Part shown: positions 8,911-19,951 of the stretch, one piece after another
Position numbering within the stretch: the first letter of the stretch is position 1
Layout of the letters: each line of letters begins with the position of its first letter
NCBI RefSeq assembly: GCF_004367585.1
Contig: NZ_CP038015.1
Span: 505,001-569,000, forward strand
DNA length: 64,000 nucleotides
Origin: Paenisporosarcina antarctica
GTDB lineage: Bacteria; Bacillota; Bacilli; Bacillales_A; Planococcaceae
Direction of reading: 5' to 3'
The notes under the pieces: generated by a model
Databases searched by the model: none
What the model was told of the DNA's origin: nothing
The model's input: only the letters and a program-made list of their open reading frames with translations
Position numbers and translations under genes: made by a program

Positions 8911-11125
8911 ACCAAATCCTCAGCAGATTAAAGAACAAAAATTATACGCTCAAATGGGCATGTCAGATAGCGAGTTTGAAATGGTTGAAAAGATTTTAGG
9001 ACGTCAGCCAAACTATACAGAAACAGGTTTATTTTCAGTTATGTGGTCAGAGCATTGTTCATATAAAAACTCGAAACCTGTATTAAGTAAATTTCCAACG
9101 ACAGGTCCACGTGTTTTACAAGGTCCTGGTGAAGGTGCAGGAATTGTTGATATTGGAGACGGACAAGCTGTTGTTTTCAAAATGGAATCACATAATCATC
9201 CATCAGCTATCGAACCTTATCAAGGGGCGGCAACAGGTGTGGGTGGGATCATTCGTGACGTTTTCTCAATGGGAGCACGTCCAATTGCTATGCTAAATTC
9301 ACTACGTTTTGGTGAATTAACAACTCCCCGCGTACGTTATTTATTTGAAGAAGTAGTTGCTGGTATCGCAGGATACGGTAACTGTATTGGTATTCCTACT
9401 GTAGGTGGAGAAATCCAGTTTGATGATTGTTATGCTGGAAATCCATTAGTAAACGCGATGTGTGTTGGTTTAATTAATCATGAAGACATCCAAAAAGGGA
9501 TCGCTTCTGGTGTGGGCAACACAGTGATGTATGTTGGCGCAAAAACAGGACGCGATGGTATTCACGGTGCAACATTTGCTTCTGAAGAATTGAGTGAAGC
9601 GTCTGAAGAGAAACGCCCTGCGGTTCAAGTGGGAGATCCATTCATGGAGAAACTGTTACTTGAAGCGTGTTTGGAACTCGTTAAATTAGATTCTTTAGTT
9701 GGTATTCAAGATATGGGTGCAGCAGGATTAACTTCTTCAGCTGCAGAAATGGCATCAAAAGCAGGTTTCGGTATTGAAATGAATTTAGATGCAGTTCCTC
9801 AACGTGAAACAGGAATGACTGCTTACGAAATGATGTTATCTGAATCTCAAGAACGTATGTTAATTGTCGTGAAAAAAGGGCATGAAGCAGAAATCGAAGT
9901 GCTATTTGAGAAGTATGATTTAGACGCAGTTGCTGTTGGCATTGTAACTGATGATAAAATGCTTCGTTTACTTCATAAAGGTGAAGTTGTAGCTAATGTT
10001 CCTGCAGATGCGTTGGCAGAAGAAGCGCCAGTTTATTATAAACCTTCTAGTGTTCCTGCTTATTACACACAATATCAAGCGATGGAAAATGTTGAACCAC
10101 AGGTCGCTAATTATAAAGAAACTTTAATAAACTTATTAAAACAACCAACCATTGCTTCAAAAGAATGGGTTTACGATCAATACGATTATCAAGTGCGTAC
10201 AAGCACAGTCGTTGCACCAGGTTCTGACGCTGCGGTAGTTCGCGTTCGTGGGACGAATAAAGGGTTAGCGATGACGACAGACTGTAATTCTCGCTATATT
10301 TATTTGGATCCAGAAACTGGCGGCAAAATTGCGGTAGCAGAGGCTGCACGTAATGTTGTTTGTTCTGGAGCTAAACCACTGGCAATTACCGATTGTTTAA
10401 ACTTCGGGAATCCGGAAAACCCAGAGATTTTCTGGCAATTAGAAAAGTCAGCTGACGGTATGGCTGCGGCGTGTCTTGCTCTTGAATCACCAGTTATCGG
10501 TGGGAATGTTTCACTTTACAACGAACGCAGCGGAGTCGCTGTTTATCCAACACCTACAATTGGTTTAGTTGGATTAGTTGAAGACTTGTCACATGTTACG
10601 ACGCAAGACGTGAAAGAAGCAGGTGACTTTGTCTACCTAATCGGAGAAACGATGACTGAATTTGGTGGTAGTGAGTTGCAAAAAATGGTAGAAGGTCGCA
10701 TTTTTGGTAAAGCACCTACGATTAACTTAGATGTAGAAGTAGCTCGTCAAGACGCACTTTTACTAGCTATTCAATCAGGCAAAGTAGCATCTGCACATGA
10801 TATTTCTGAAGGTGGATTTGCGGTTGCGTTAGCAGAGAAAACATTTGGTAGTCAAAATCTTGGTGTAGACGTAACAATAACTGGTTCGGCGATTACTGCT
10901 TTATTCAGCGAATCACAATCACGTTTCATCGTAACTGTAAAAGAAGCACATGCAGTAGCTTTCGAAGAAATCGTAAAAGACGCTGTGAAAATAGGAACGG
11001 TAACATCTGATAAGTCCGTCATTATACGAAATGGGAATGGCGAAGAGTGGGTTTCAGGTTCTGTAGAAGAATTTAAGGCTGCTTGGAAAGGAGCAATTCC
11101 ATGCTTGCTGAACTCAGAGGGTTAA
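8894..11125 (+). CDS. purL: FGAM synthase large subunit PurL
   Basis: A 743-residue synthetase subunit (small-type PurL) converting FGAR to FGAM with ATP and PurQ-derived ammonia. It contains two AIR-synthetase-like halves. [12 protein letters not shown] near residue 55 and [19 protein letters not shown] near residue 95 mark the active site, and the second half has [16 protein letters not shown]. Start ATG follows TGGAGGG by 6 nt. It overlaps purQ by 17 nt and purF by 25 nt. Length fits Bacillus PurL (742). Confidence 0.97.
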   Translation: MSVMLEPNPQQIKEQKLYAQMGMSDSEFEMVEKILGRQPNYTETGLFSVMWSEHCSYKNSKPVLSKFPTTGPRVLQGPGEGAGIVDIGDGQAVVFKMESHNHPSAIEPYQGAATGVGGIIRDVFSMGARPIAMLNSLRFGELTTPRVRYLFEEVVAGIAGYGNCIGIPTVGGEIQFDDCYAGNPLVNAMCVGLINHEDIQKGIASGVGNTVMYVGAKTGRDGIHGATFASEELSEASEEKRPAVQVGDPFMEKLLLEACLELVKLDSLVGIQDMGAAGLTSSAAEMASKAGFGIEMNLDAVPQRETGMTAYEMMLSESQERMLIVVKKGHEAEIEVLFEKYDLDAVAVGIVTDDKMLRLLHKGEVVANVPADALAEEAPVYYKPSSVPAYYTQYQAMENVEPQVANYKETLINLLKQPTIASKEWVYDQYDYQVRTSTVVAPGSDAAVVRVRGTNKGLAMTTDCNSRYIYLDPETGGKIAVAEAARNVVCSGAKPLAITDCLNFGNPENPEIFWQLEKSADGMAAACLALESPVIGGNVSLYNERSGVAVYPTPTIGLVGLVEDLSHVTTQDVKEAGDFVYLIGETMTEFGGSELQKMVEGRIFGKAPTINLDVEVARQDALLLAIQSGKVASAHDISEGGFAVALAEKTFGSQNLGVDVTITGSAITALFSESQSRFIVTVKEAHAVAFEEIVKDAVKIGTVTSDKSVIIRNGNGEEWVSGSVEEFKAAWKGAIPCLLNSEG

Positions 11126-12522
11126 ACGAAGAGTGTGGCGTCTTTGGAATTTGGGGAGACTCGAATGCAGCACAAATCACCTATTATGGACTACATGCTT
11201 TGCAACATCGCGGACAAGAGGGAGCGGGGATCGTCGTTACTGACGGTCAATCGCTTCAAGCGGTAAAAGGTGAAGGTCTTGTGAGTGAAGTATTTAGTAC
11301 TGGAAAGCTTGACCATTTGAAGGGCAGTGGTGCAATAGGCCATGTCCGTTATGCAACAGCAGGAGGCAGAGGGATTGAAAATGTACAACCACTTTTATTC
11401 CGCTCTTCAACGGGTAGTTTAGCAATTGCACACAACGGTAACTTAGTTAATGCAAATTCCTTAAGAAGACATTTAGAGCGTCAAGGTAGTATATTCCAAT
11501 CCTCTTCAGATACAGAAGTATTAGCTCATTTAATTAAAAAAAGTGGCTACGCTACATTTGAACAGCGTGCTAAAAATGCACTTTCACTTCTTAAAGGTGC
11601 ATTTGCAGTCGTCATGATGACTGAAGACGAAATGACCGTTGCACTTGACCCGAATGGATTACGTCCTCTGTCACTTGGGAAGTTAGGAGATGCATGGGTT
11701 GTAGCATCTGAAACATGTGCGTTTGATCTCATTGGTGCGGAATATATTCGTTCGATTGAGCCTGGTGAATTCCTAATAATAAACGATGAAGGAATGAGAG
11801 CAGAGCGTTTTGCTTTTCCACAGAAACGTGCAATTTGTACGATGGAATACGTTTATTTCTCACGTCCCGATTCAGATATTGATGGCATCAATATTCATAT
11901 GGCACGAAAACGTTTAGGCAAAGAACTTGCGAAAGAATTGGAAATTGATGCGGATGTTGTGACTGGAGTTCCGGACTCTAGTATTTCTGCTGCGATTGGA
12001 TTCTCTGAAGCTACAGGTATTCCTTATGAATTAGGATTAATTAAGAACCGTTACGTCGGACGAACGTTTATCCAGCCTTCTCAAGACTTACGTGAACGCG
12101 GAGTCAAGATGAAATTGTCTCCCGTACGCCAAGTTGTAAATGGCAAACGAGTTGTCATGGTGGATGATTCCATCGTTCGTGGGACAACGTCTAGACGTAT
12201 CGTCACTTTGTTAAAAGAAGCAGGAGCGACAGAAGTACATGTTGTCATCAGTTCTCCACCTATTAAAAACCCATGTTTTTACGGTATTGATATTAGTTCG
12301 AGCGAAGAACTTATTGCGTCAAACAAAAGCGTAGAAGAGATGCGGGTATTAATTGGAGCAGATTCATTAACTTTCCTATCAGTTGAAGGAATGGTGCGCG
12401 CAATCGGTCGTACGGATGAAGGACCTGATGCAGGGCATTGTTTGGCTTGCTTTACAAATAATTATCCAACAGAAATTTATCCAGATACTGTTTTACCTCA
12501 TAAAAAAGAATTATCACGCTAG
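11101..12522 (+). CDS. purF: Amidophosphoribosyltransferase PurF
   Basis: First committed enzyme of the pathway: PRPP plus glutamine to phosphoribosylamine, 473 residues. An 11-residue propeptide precedes the Ntn nucleophile Cys12 in [11 protein letters not shown], as in B. subtilis PurF. The PRPP-binding motif [13 protein letters not shown] is intact. Cysteines in [18 protein letters not shown] and GHCLACF match the ligands of the regulatory [4Fe-4S] cluster. ATG at 11101 is preferred to the TTG at 11083, which lies within the ribosome binding site (GGAAAGGAG). Confidence 0.97.
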   Translation: MLAELRGLNEECGVFGIWGDSNAAQITYYGLHALQHRGQEGAGIVVTDGQSLQAVKGEGLVSEVFSTGKLDHLKGSGAIGHVRYATAGGRGIENVQPLLFRSSTGSLAIAHNGNLVNANSLRRHLERQGSIFQSSSDTEVLAHLIKKSGYATFEQRAKNALSLLKGAFAVVMMTEDEMTVALDPNGLRPLSLGKLGDAWVVASETCAFDLIGAEYIRSIEPGEFLIINDEGMRAERFAFPQKRAICTMEYVYFSRPDSDIDGINIHMARKRLGKELAKELEIDADVVTGVPDSSISAAIGFSEATGIPYELGLIKNRYVGRTFIQPSQDLRERGVKMKLSPVRQVVNGKRVVMVDDSIVRGTTSRRIVTLLKEAGATEVHVVISSPPIKNPCFYGIDISSSEELIASNKSVEEMRVLIGADSLTFLSVEGMVRAIGRTDEGPDAGHCLACFTNNYPTEIYPDTVLPHKKELSR

Positions 12523-12535
12523 GGAGGCGACATGA

Positions 12536-13597
12536 ATGTCAAAGGCATATGAACAAGCTGGTGTAAATATTGAAGCGGGTTACGAAGCTGTAAAGCGAAT
12601 GAAGTCTCATGTGGATCGCACAGCACGTAAAGGCATAATGGGTGCATTTGGCGGTTTTGGTGGCATGTTTGATTTGTCGTCGCTCAATTATAAAGAACCT
12701 GTATTAATTTCTGGTACAGACGGAGTTGGAACCAAATTAAAATTAGCGTTTATGACAGATCAACATGATACGATTGGCATCGATTGTGTTGCAATGTGCG
12801 TGAATGACATCGTAGCTCAAGGAGCAGAACCATTATTTTTCCTTGATTACTTAGCAGTTGGACAAGCTCAACCTGAAAAGATTGAGCAAATTGTTAAAGG
12901 CGTAGCTGATGGTTGTGTGCAAGCAGGTGCTGCACTTATTGGCGGAGAAACAGCAGAAATGCCGGGTCTATATGAAGTAGATGAATATGATGTTGCAGGT
13001 TTTGCTGTAGGAGTTGCTGAAAAGTCGAATATTGTAACAGGTGAGCATATTCAAACTGGTGATGTACTTGTTGGACTTGCTTCTAGTGGAATTCATTCAA
13101 ATGGCTTCTCTCTTGTACGTAAAATCGTGTTTGCCGATCAAGGTTATGAAATTGATTCCTTAGTTGCGGGATACGAAAATTTGGGGCATATCGGTAAAGC
13201 ATTACTAGAACCAACTAAAATTTATGCAAAACCAGTTTTAGCTATTCATGAAAAGCTTACCGTTCATGGCATGGCTCACGTAACAGGCGGAGGTTTTTTC
13301 GAAAACTTGCCTCGTATGATGCCAGCTGACTTAGGTGTAGAAATTGAGTTGGGCTCTTGGCCTGTCTTACCAGTATTTTCAATGTTGAAAGAAAAAGGGT
13401 CTTTAACTGACCGTGATTTATATAGTGTCTTTAATATGGGTATTGGTTTTGTCATTGCACTTCCTGAAGAACAAGCAATACAAGCCATACAAGTAGCTGT
13501 TGAAAACGGTGAAAATGCTTACGTTATTGGTCGAGTAATTGAGGGTGAAGGTGTTCACTTCAAAGGCTCTCATGACGGGACTTTAGTCAATGAATAA
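12536..13597 (+). CDS. purM: Phosphoribosylformylglycinamidine cyclo-ligase PurM
   Basis: AIR synthetase of 353 residues, closing the imidazole ring of FGAM with ATP. Typical segments are the N-terminal [30 protein letters not shown] (nucleotide site), [14 protein letters not shown] and [23 protein letters not shown] lies 6 nt before the ATG; an out-of-frame ATG at 12532 is ignored. It overlaps purN by 8 nt. Confidence 0.97.
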   Translation: MSKAYEQAGVNIEAGYEAVKRMKSHVDRTARKGIMGAFGGFGGMFDLSSLNYKEPVLISGTDGVGTKLKLAFMTDQHDTIGIDCVAMCVNDIVAQGAEPLFFLDYLAVGQAQPEKIEQIVKGVADGCVQAGAALIGGETAEMPGLYEVDEYDVAGFAVGVAEKSNIVTGEHIQTGDVLVGLASSGIHSNGFSLVRKIVFADQGYEIDSLVAGYENLGHIGKALLEPTKIYAKPVLAIHEKLTVHGMAHVTGGGFFENLPRMMPADLGVEIELGSWPVLPVFSMLKEKGSLTDRDLYSVFNMGIGFVIALPEEQAIQAIQVAVENGENAYVIGRVIEGEGVHFKGSHDGTLVNE

Positions 13598-14177
13598 TAA
13601 GCCAAAGGTGGCGATTTTTGCTTCTGGAAGTGGAAGTAATTTTCAAGTCATCATGGATGCATCAAGAGCAGGTGATTTACATGCCGATATCGTGGCAGTT
13701 GTGACGGATAAACCGCATGCATTTGTGGTGGATCGTGCAACTGCAGCAGGTGTTTCTGTAGTAGCTTTCAGTCCGAAAGATTTTTCTTCAAAAGTGGATT
13801 ATGAGACAGCCATTTTGCAAGAGTTACAACAGCTTGAAGTAGAATGGTTAGTGTTAGCTGGATACATGCGCTTAATTGGAGAAACCATACTGGATGCATT
13901 TCCACATAAAATCGTCAACATTCATCCTTCGCTTTTACCATCATTTCCTGGTAAAGATGCCATTGGTCAGGCTATGGAACATGGCGTAAAGATAACGGGT
14001 GTGACCGTACATTATGTAGATGCTGGCATGGACACGGGGGAAATCTTATCGCAACAAGCCGTTGAAGTTATTAACGGTGACCCCAAAAAAACAGAACAAC
14101 GTATTCACGCAGTTGAACACGAACTCTATACAAAAACATTACAACAATTATGGAGGCCCACAGGAAGCGGGTCATGA
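13590..14177 (+). CDS. purN: GAR transformylase PurN with repeat-derived C-terminus
   Basis: Formyltetrahydrofolate-dependent phosphoribosylglycinamide formyltransferase, 195 residues. [10 protein letters not shown] (phosphate loop), LAGYMRLIG and the catalytic [12 protein letters not shown] segment are present, and the later DTGEIL region is intact. The last residues (after about LQQLW) and the stop codon are encoded by a repeat element that starts around 14150, so the native C-terminus has been replaced. The catalytic core ends well before this, so activity is expected. No strong ribosome site is seen; translation probably depends on coupling to purM (8-nt overlap). Confidence 0.95.
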   Translation: MNNKPKVAIFASGSGSNFQVIMDASRAGDLHADIVAVVTDKPHAFVVDRATAAGVSVVAFSPKDFSSKVDYETAILQELQQLEVEWLVLAGYMRLIGETILDAFPHKIVNIHPSLLPSFPGKDAIGQAMEHGVKITGVTVHYVDAGMDTGEILSQQAVEVINGDPKKTEQRIHAVEHELYTKTLQQLWRPTGSGS

Positions 14178-14365
14178 AGGCGTTGCGACAGGACGTCGCG
14201 TTCTTAGCCTTCGTTCCTTACCTATCAGCTTATCTGTAGAAAATAAAAATAGTAAGCCAAATCCTCTAACAAGGATTGGTTATGTCTAGCTCCTCAGGCT
14301 AAGGCCGCACCTTCGTTTCACAACGTCGGAGTTGGTCCCACTTGGCCTGATCCGCTTTTCTAATT
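14150..14365 (+). mobile_element. Composite repeat element between purN and purH
   Basis: GC-rich DNA unlike its surroundings, made of two blocks. Block 1 (about 14150-14216) contains GGAAGCGGGTCATGAAGGC and the hairpin GCGACAGGACGTCGC inside a longer AAGGC...GCCTTC stem. Block 2 (about 14281-14361) begins TGTCTAGCTCC and ends GATCCGCTTTTCT. I recognise TGTCTAGCTCC...CGCTTTTCT as the ends of a short intergenic repeat common in Bacillus-group genomes (from memory, no search). It has no transposase. The purH ribosome site lies directly behind it. Confidence 0.65.
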
Positions 14366-14382
14366 ATAAGGAGGACTTTTTC

Positions 14383-15918
14383 GTGAAAAAACGTGCGCTC
14401 ATAAGTGTGTCAGACAAATCAGGAATTCTTGAATTCGCAAAAGAGTTAGAGACATTAGGATATGAAATTTTATCAACAGGTGGAACTAAAGCTTATTTAT
14501 CAGAAAATGGTGTGGCTATTACTCCTGTCGATGAAGTAACAGGTTTTCCTGAAATATTAGGTGGACGTGTCAAAACATTGAACCCTATGATTCATGGTGG
14601 ACTTCTTGCTAAGCACGATGATGCTGATCATCAAGCACAAATGAACGAACATGGTATAAAGCCAATCGACGTTGTCTGTGTGAATTTGTATCCATTCCGT
14701 GAAACTATTTCAAAACCGGATGTTACAGCTGACAATGCAATTGAAAATATCGATATTGGTGGACCTGCTATGTTGCGCGCATCTGCGAAGAATCATGCGT
14801 ATGTTACAGTCATTATAGATGCAGCAGACTATCCAGCGGTTGTAGAAGAATTAAAAGCGGAGGGCAAAACAACTTTAGATACACGAAGACGTTTAGCTGC
14901 AAAAGTATTCCGTCATACGGCTTCTTACGATGCTTATATTTCTAATTATTTAACAGAATTAGTTGGAGAAGAATTTCCAGAGCAGGTTACATTTACATAT
15001 GAATTAAAACAACCACTGCGTTATGGAGAAAATCCACATCAAAAAGCAGCATTCTATCAACGTTCACTTGGATCGGATTTCTCAATTGCTTCTGCACAGC
15101 AACTGCACGGTAAAGAACTTTCTTACAACAACATTCAAGATGCTAATGCTGCCATTCAAATCATCAAAGAATTTGAACTTCCAGCTGCAGTAGCTGTTAA
15201 ACATATGAACCCATGTGGAGTAGGAATTGGTGAAACGATTGCTCAAGCTTTCGGGAAAGCTTATGAAGCGGATAGCATGTCTATTTTTGGAGGAATCGTT
15301 GCCTTAAATCGTGAAGTTGACGCTCAAACAGCGGAACAACTTTCAGGTATTTTCTTAGAAATTATTTTAGCTCCTGCATTTTCAGAAGAAGCATTAGCCA
15401 TTTTAACGAAGAAGAAAAATATTCGATTATTAACAATTCCTTTTGAACAAAACAAAAAAGATAAATGGAACACTGTGTCAATTGAAGGTGGCTTGTTGAT
15501 GCAACAACCAGACGCATATGGATTGGCAGACGCAGAAGTGCGTGTTGTCACAGAGCGTCAACCAACAGATGAAGAATGGGCGGCACTTAAACTAGGATGG
15601 AGCGTTGTTAAACACGTGAAATCCAATGCGATTGTTGTCACAGATGCACATATGACTTTAGGCGTTGGTGCTGGTCAAATGAACCGCGTTGGAGCAGCGA
15701 AGATTGCTTTAGAGCAAGCTGCAGATAAAGCACAAGGAGCATCTCTTGCATCAGACGCCTTTTTCCCAATGAATGATACAGTTGAAACGGCTGCAAAAGC
15801 AGGTATTACTGCGATTATTCAACCAGGTGGATCGGTAAAAGATGAAGATTCGATTCAAAAAGCAAATGAGTATGGTATTGCGATGGTGTTTACAGGAGTT
15901 CGTCACTTCAAACACTAG
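14383..15918 (+). CDS. purH: Bifunctional AICAR transformylase / IMP cyclohydrolase PurH
   Basis: A 511-residue bifunctional enzyme for the last two steps to IMP. Residues 1 to about 195 form the IMP cyclohydrolase domain (MGS-like; [27 protein letters not shown]). The C-terminal part is the AICAR formyltransferase with [13 protein letters not shown] and the catalytic [13 protein letters not shown] at 14383 follows AAGGAGG by 8 nt; the in-frame codon at 14332 lies inside the repeat element and is not used. Confidence 0.97.
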   Translation: MKKRALISVSDKSGILEFAKELETLGYEILSTGGTKAYLSENGVAITPVDEVTGFPEILGGRVKTLNPMIHGGLLAKHDDADHQAQMNEHGIKPIDVVCVNLYPFRETISKPDVTADNAIENIDIGGPAMLRASAKNHAYVTVIIDAADYPAVVEELKAEGKTTLDTRRRLAAKVFRHTASYDAYISNYLTELVGEEFPEQVTFTYELKQPLRYGENPHQKAAFYQRSLGSDFSIASAQQLHGKELSYNNIQDANAAIQIIKEFELPAAVAVKHMNPCGVGIGETIAQAFGKAYEADSMSIFGGIVALNREVDAQTAEQLSGIFLEIILAPAFSEEALAILTKKKNIRLLTIPFEQNKKDKWNTVSIEGGLLMQQPDAYGLADAEVRVVTERQPTDEEWAALKLGWSVVKHVKSNAIVVTDAHMTLGVGAGQMNRVGAAKIALEQAADKAQGASLASDAFFPMNDTVETAAKAGITAIIQPGGSVKDEDSIQKANEYGIAMVFTGVRHFKH

Positions 15919-15935
15919 GCACTGTTAAAATATAC

Positions 15936-16126
15936 TGTTGATTTCCGTTCCAACGCACTTTCATGTTTCGAAGCTAGCATAGCGATGCAGAAAACAGGGC
16001 GGGGTCTCACCTGGACTCGCTTTTCCCGCTGGAAAGATATTGCACGAACTGTCATTTGTCCAATATCTTTGCGACGAGTAACCGCAGGAGCACATGTTTT
16101 CTCGCCGCCTTCCACTACAATCAATA
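15936..16126 (-). repeat. Degenerate short repeat element between purH and purD
   Basis: The ends are imperfect inverted repeats (GTTGATT at the left, AATCAATA at the right). The interior keeps GATTTCCGTTCC, GGCGGGGTCTCACCTGG and CGCCGCCTTCCACTACAATC, all typical of a short GC-rich repeat scattered through Bacillus-group genomes (recognised from memory). A hairpin AAAGATATTG / CAATATCTTT (16033-16070) interrupts it and looks like a secondary insertion. Family members also occur near 38.5-39.4 kb. Strand is given relative to the copy at 39218. No terminator T-run is visible, so purD stays in the operon. Confidence 0.65.
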
Positions 16127-16350
16127 AAATAATTAAAATCAACAAATTATAATAAAGCAAAACACTTAAAAAAATGAGTGCATTTGAATCCTGCAAGTCC
16201 GCAAAATCATGAATAATGAGACTGACAAGTATTTGGTTTTCATACTTGTGAGCCCATGCGATACGCTGGTAATCGCAAATGCATGATAACCAACAGTAAG
16301 AGTATGTTCCACAAAATCCTATTCGAATTTCTTAATAAGGAGGAACTTTG

Positions 16351-17607
16351 ATGAAAGTACTTGTGATTGGTAGTGGTGGTCGTGAACATGCCATTGTACG
16401 TCAATTTAAAAACTCTCCATCTGTAACAGAAGTATTTGTTGCTCCTGGGAATGATGGGATGAAGCAAGATGCAACCTGCGTAGCCATCGATTCATTAGAA
16501 TTTGAAATGTTAACTGCGTTTGTTCATGAAAATGCTATTGATTTAACCTTTGTTGGACCTGAACAACCTCTTGCTGAGGGCATTGTAGATTATTTTGAAT
16601 CCCAAGGTTTACGTATTTTCGGACCTACGAAAGCAGCAGCTCAAATCGAAGGCAGTAAATCGTTTGCTAAAGAATTGATGAAAAAATACAAGATCCCAAC
16701 AGCTGCATATGAAACATTTACAGATGTAAATGAAGCGAAAGACTATATTCGAAAAATGGGTACGCCAATTGTGGTTAAAGCAGATGGTCTTGCTGCTGGT
16801 AAAGGTGTTGTCGTTGCGATGACTCTTGAGGAAGCTATCTTCACTGTAGAAGACATGATTGGAAACCAAAAGTTTGGTGAGTCTTCTTCACGTGTAGTCA
16901 TTGAAGCCTTCTTAGATGGGGAAGAATTCTCGTATATGTCCTTCGTGCATAATGGTCAAATTTATCCGATGGTCATTTCTCAAGATCACAAACGTGCATA
17001 TGATGGTGACAGAGGCCCGAATACAGGTGGTATGGGAGCCTATTCACCCGTTCCTCATTTACCGGAATCGGTTATTCAACAAGCGTACGATTCAATTGTC
17101 GTACCAACTGTTGAAGCGATGGCTGCTGAAGGGACCCCTTTTAGCGGAATCTTATATGCAGGTGTCATTTTAACTGCTGAAGGTCCAAAAGTGATTGAAT
17201 TCAATGCGCGTTTTGGCGATCCTGAAACGCAAGTTGTTTTGCCACGAATGACTTCTGATTTTGGTGAGTTTATGACAGCACTTCTCGATGAAAAGCCTTT
17301 TGAATTAAATTGGTCAAATGATGAAATATTAGGCGTCGTGATTGCAGCAAATGGCTACCCTGTGAAAGTAGAGAAGGGTGCTATTTTACCTGATTTATCG
17401 AAGCTTAATGGAGATTTGCAAGTGTTCCATGCTGGGACGAAAGAAGTAGATGGTCAATTTGTTGTCAATGGTGGCCGAGTGATTTTGGTAACTGCGAAAG
17501 CGACTTCTTTAAAACAAGCACGGCAACAAGTTTACGCAGCGTTATCTGACCTTGAGTGGGATGGCCTCTTCTATCGCTGTGATATCGGATGGCGTGCGTT
17601 AAAATAA
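16351..17607 (+). CDS. purD: Phosphoribosylamine-glycine ligase PurD
   Basis: GAR synthetase, 418 residues, an ATP-grasp enzyme joining phosphoribosylamine and glycine. MKVLVIGSGGREHAI opens the N-domain. The ATP-grasp lid carries KADGLAAGKGVVVA, and RGPNTGGMGAYSP plus EFNARFGDPETQ complete the active site. ATG at 16351 follows AAGGAGG by 7 nt. Last gene of the operon; separated from purH by 432 bp of repeat-derived DNA, which raises the chance of a second promoter. Confidence 0.97.
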   Translation: MKVLVIGSGGREHAIVRQFKNSPSVTEVFVAPGNDGMKQDATCVAIDSLEFEMLTAFVHENAIDLTFVGPEQPLAEGIVDYFESQGLRIFGPTKAAAQIEGSKSFAKELMKKYKIPTAAYETFTDVNEAKDYIRKMGTPIVVKADGLAAGKGVVVAMTLEEAIFTVEDMIGNQKFGESSSRVVIEAFLDGEEFSYMSFVHNGQIYPMVISQDHKRAYDGDRGPNTGGMGAYSPVPHLPESVIQQAYDSIVVPTVEAMAAEGTPFSGILYAGVILTAEGPKVIEFNARFGDPETQVVLPRMTSDFGEFMTALLDEKPFELNWSNDEILGVVIAANGYPVKVEKGAILPDLSKLNGDLQVFHAGTKEVDGQFVVNGGRVILVTAKATSLKQARQQVYAALSDLEWDGLFYRCDIGWRALK

Positions 17608-17611
17608 CTTC

Positions 17612-17650
17612 AAAAGGACTGTCGCCAAATAATTTGGGACAGTCTTTTTG
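17612..17650 (+). terminator. pur operon terminator
   Basis: A stem AAGGACTGTC / GACAGTCTTT enclosing a GCCAAATAATTTGG loop, which is itself partly self-complementary, followed by TTTTTG. It starts 5 nt after the purD stop. Confidence 0.88.
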
Positions 17651-17663
17651 TAAATATTTGGTT

Positions 17664-17781
17664 GAAGCCGATTAAATCTCTTGTGAAGCCGATTAAAACG
17701 TGAGTGAAGCGGAATAAACATCAGTTGAAGCCGAATAAACAGCAACTGAAGCGGAATAAATCTTCACAAAGCCGAATAAAC
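17664..17781 (+). repeat. 21-bp-period array of GAAGCSGAWTAAA, locus 2
   Basis: Six cores of the locus-1 type begin at 17664, 17685, 17706, 17727, 17748 and about 17768. The first five are exactly 21 bp apart and the last is 20. Spacers of 8 bp are not shared between units or with locus 1. The array lies directly behind the pur terminator and before the stop of the converging DUF2892 gene. Confidence 0.9.
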
Positions 17782-17815
17782 ACTTTCCAACCGCGAATGC
17801 CACATCTAAACTTTG

Positions 17816-18100
17816 TTACGATGTTACCGACATGCCATCACTAGCAAAGGCTTTCATTAACTTCTCTACTTCAGGTCCTGCAGTATGCCCCATCATACCT
17901 TGTTTCTGCATGATAGCTTTTAAAGGACAAAATTTCACGGTTCCTTCTGCTGCTTTCATAGCCCCAAAGGCAATCAACATGCGCCCTTTAGGACAATTTG
18001 GATTTCGGGAGAGTTTAGCGGTACCATAAGCGAGCATACTAAGACCGAGCGAGAGTCTTGCTAGCGCGTTGCGAGTACTTATATTTTGTGTTTGTGTCAT
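17816..18100 (-). CDS. DUF2892 (YgaP-like) small membrane protein
   Basis: A 94-residue protein. The first half (about 8-65) resembles the DUF2892 two-segment membrane unit: NISTRNALARLSLGLSMLAYG, a polar turn with CPKGR, then a second hydrophobic stretch and FCPLKAI. The C-terminal tail is polar. GAAAGGAGG lies 10 nt before the ATG, a strong site. Function is unknown; in other proteins this unit is fused to rhodanese domains. It converges on the pur operon and is divergent from yerA. Confidence 0.75.
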   Translation of the reverse strand: MTQTQNISTRNALARLSLGLSMLAYGTAKLSRNPNCPKGRMLIAFGAMKAAEGTVKFCPLKAIMQKQGMMGHTAGPEVEKLMKAFASDGMSVTS

Positions 18101-18203
18101 TCCAATTTTCCTCCTTTCTACATTTCCAATAGTTTTCTTTAAAGTCTGAAGTTGTTATGCTAGTATAAAAAATAAAACAGTACGTGAAAGGAGAATGGAT
18201 GAC

Positions 18204-19937
18204 ATGCAACACACGTCGTGGAAAATTAGTGAAATTCGTCATCAATTAAGTATGATTGATGGAAAAGCGAGTCCTGACAAAATTATTATAAACGCAAAAT
18301 ACTTACATAGCGTGTTGAAAAAATGGGTAGAAGGAAATATTTGGATATCTAAAGATCGTATTGTTTACGCAGGTTCAGAAATGCCAGTAATGACGACTGA
18401 CGCAGAAATAATCGATGCAGGGGGACAGGTTATTGTACCAGGCTACATTGAACCTCATGTTCATCCATTCCAACTTTATCATCCCCAATCATTCGCAGAT
18501 TATGCAGCTCAATTAGGAACTACTACTTTTCTATCAGACAATCTAATCCTCTTTTTATTTCTTGAAAATGAGAAAGCGTTTACAATTCTTGATGAGCTAA
18601 ATGAATTGCCGTTTTCATTCTATTGGTGGGCAAGATTTGATTCACAAACAGAACTAGAAAATGAAGATGATTTATTTACGACAAAATCAATTGGTGAATG
18701 GTTAGACAGACCTGAAGTTCTTTTGGGCGGAGAGTTGACTGGTTGGCCACGTTTATTAGCTGGTGACGATCAAATGTTGTACTGGTTACAATCGGCTAAA
18801 ATGAAAGGCAAAAAACTCGAAGGTCATTTTCCAGGGGCATCAGAAAAAACGTTGGCACGTATGCGTTTGCTTGGAGCTGATGGAGACCATGAAGCGATGA
18901 CAGTTGAAGAAGTCGAACGTCGTTTGTTACATGGCTATGCCGTGACGTTAAGGCATTCGTCTATTCGTCCAGATTTACCACATTTATTAAAAGATATTGT
19001 GGATAAAGGACTAGATGTATTTGACCATTTAATGATGACTACGGATGGTTCAACACCCTCTTTCCATATTGATGGTGTAATGGATAAATGTATTCAAATA
19101 GCATTAGATGCTGGAGTTGAGCCAATAGATGCTTACCATATGGCATCTTATAATGTGGCACGTTATTACAATATGACAAGCTTACATGGCCTTATTGCCA
19201 CAGGGAGATTTGCGACGTTAAACTTTTTGGAAAATGAACATAAACCTGTCCCAGTTAGCGTACTATCTAAAGGTGTATGGTTAAAAAAAGACGGGAAACA
19301 AGTTCACAAGTTACCGAAAATAGATTGGTCTGCTCTAGGTGAATTAGAATTACCTTTCGATTTGCATGATGGTGATTTTGAATTTTCTATGCCATTTGGA
19401 ATTGAAATGGTAAACGACGTAATTACCAAACCATACAGCGTTTCGATTTATACGGGAGAAACTACATTAAGTACAGAGCATGATGAGAGTTATTTAATGC
19501 TCATTGATCGCAAAGGAAAGTGGCGAGTAAACACGATGATCAAAGGCTTTGCGACTTCTGTGATGGGGTTTGCAACTTCTTATTCCAATACAGGGGATAT
19601 CATCCTTATAGGAAAAAATCGTCAAGATATGCTCATAGCATTTAATGAAATGAAACGCATGAAAGGCGGCATTGTACTTGTTGAGCAAGGTGAAGTGGTT
19701 TCACATATTCCACTGGCAATAGGTGGAAGCTTGTCTAATGAATCAATAGAAGATTTAATCGTACAAGAATTAGCCTTAAAGACAGCATTAAAGGAGCGAG
19801 GGTATATACACGGAGATGCAATCTATACATTGTTATTTTTACAATCTACTCATCTACCGTATGTACGAATTACACAACGTGGCATTTTTGATGTAATGAA
19901 AAAGTCCGTTTTGTTTCCTTCATTCATGAGATCTTAA
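18204..19937 (+). CDS. yerA: Adenine deaminase-like amidohydrolase YerA
   Basis: A 577-residue amidohydrolase-superfamily protein most similar in pattern to B. subtilis YerA, a divergent paralogue of adenine deaminase. The metal-binding motif PGYIEPHVHPF (residues about 80-90) is present, and the C-terminal adenine-deaminase domain has KGGIVLVEQGEVV and IPLAIGGSLSNE. ATG at 18204 is preferred because AAAGGAG lies 10 nt before it; the ATG at 18195 is almost inside the ribosome site. Placement right after purD matches a role in purine salvage, but the substrate is not proven by sequence. Confidence 0.88.
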   Translation: MQHTSWKISEIRHQLSMIDGKASPDKIIINAKYLHSVLKKWVEGNIWISKDRIVYAGSEMPVMTTDAEIIDAGGQVIVPGYIEPHVHPFQLYHPQSFADYAAQLGTTTFLSDNLILFLFLENEKAFTILDELNELPFSFYWWARFDSQTELENEDDLFTTKSIGEWLDRPEVLLGGELTGWPRLLAGDDQMLYWLQSAKMKGKKLEGHFPGASEKTLARMRLLGADGDHEAMTVEEVERRLLHGYAVTLRHSSIRPDLPHLLKDIVDKGLDVFDHLMMTTDGSTPSFHIDGVMDKCIQIALDAGVEPIDAYHMASYNVARYYNMTSLHGLIATGRFATLNFLENEHKPVPVSVLSKGVWLKKDGKQVHKLPKIDWSALGELELPFDLHDGDFEFSMPFGIEMVNDVITKPYSVSIYTGETTLSTEHDESYLMLIDRKGKWRVNTMIKGFATSVMGFATSYSNTGDIILIGKNRQDMLIAFNEMKRMKGGIVLVEQGEVVSHIPLAIGGSLSNESIEDLIVQELALKTALKERGYIHGDAIYTLLFLQSTHLPYVRITQRGIFDVMKKSVLFPSFMRS

Positions 19938-19951
19938 GGGGGAGCCTAAAA

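Noticed and set aside
14020-14289. An 89-codon frame overlapping the end of purN
   Set aside because: It reads purN out of frame and then the repeat element; no ribosome site.
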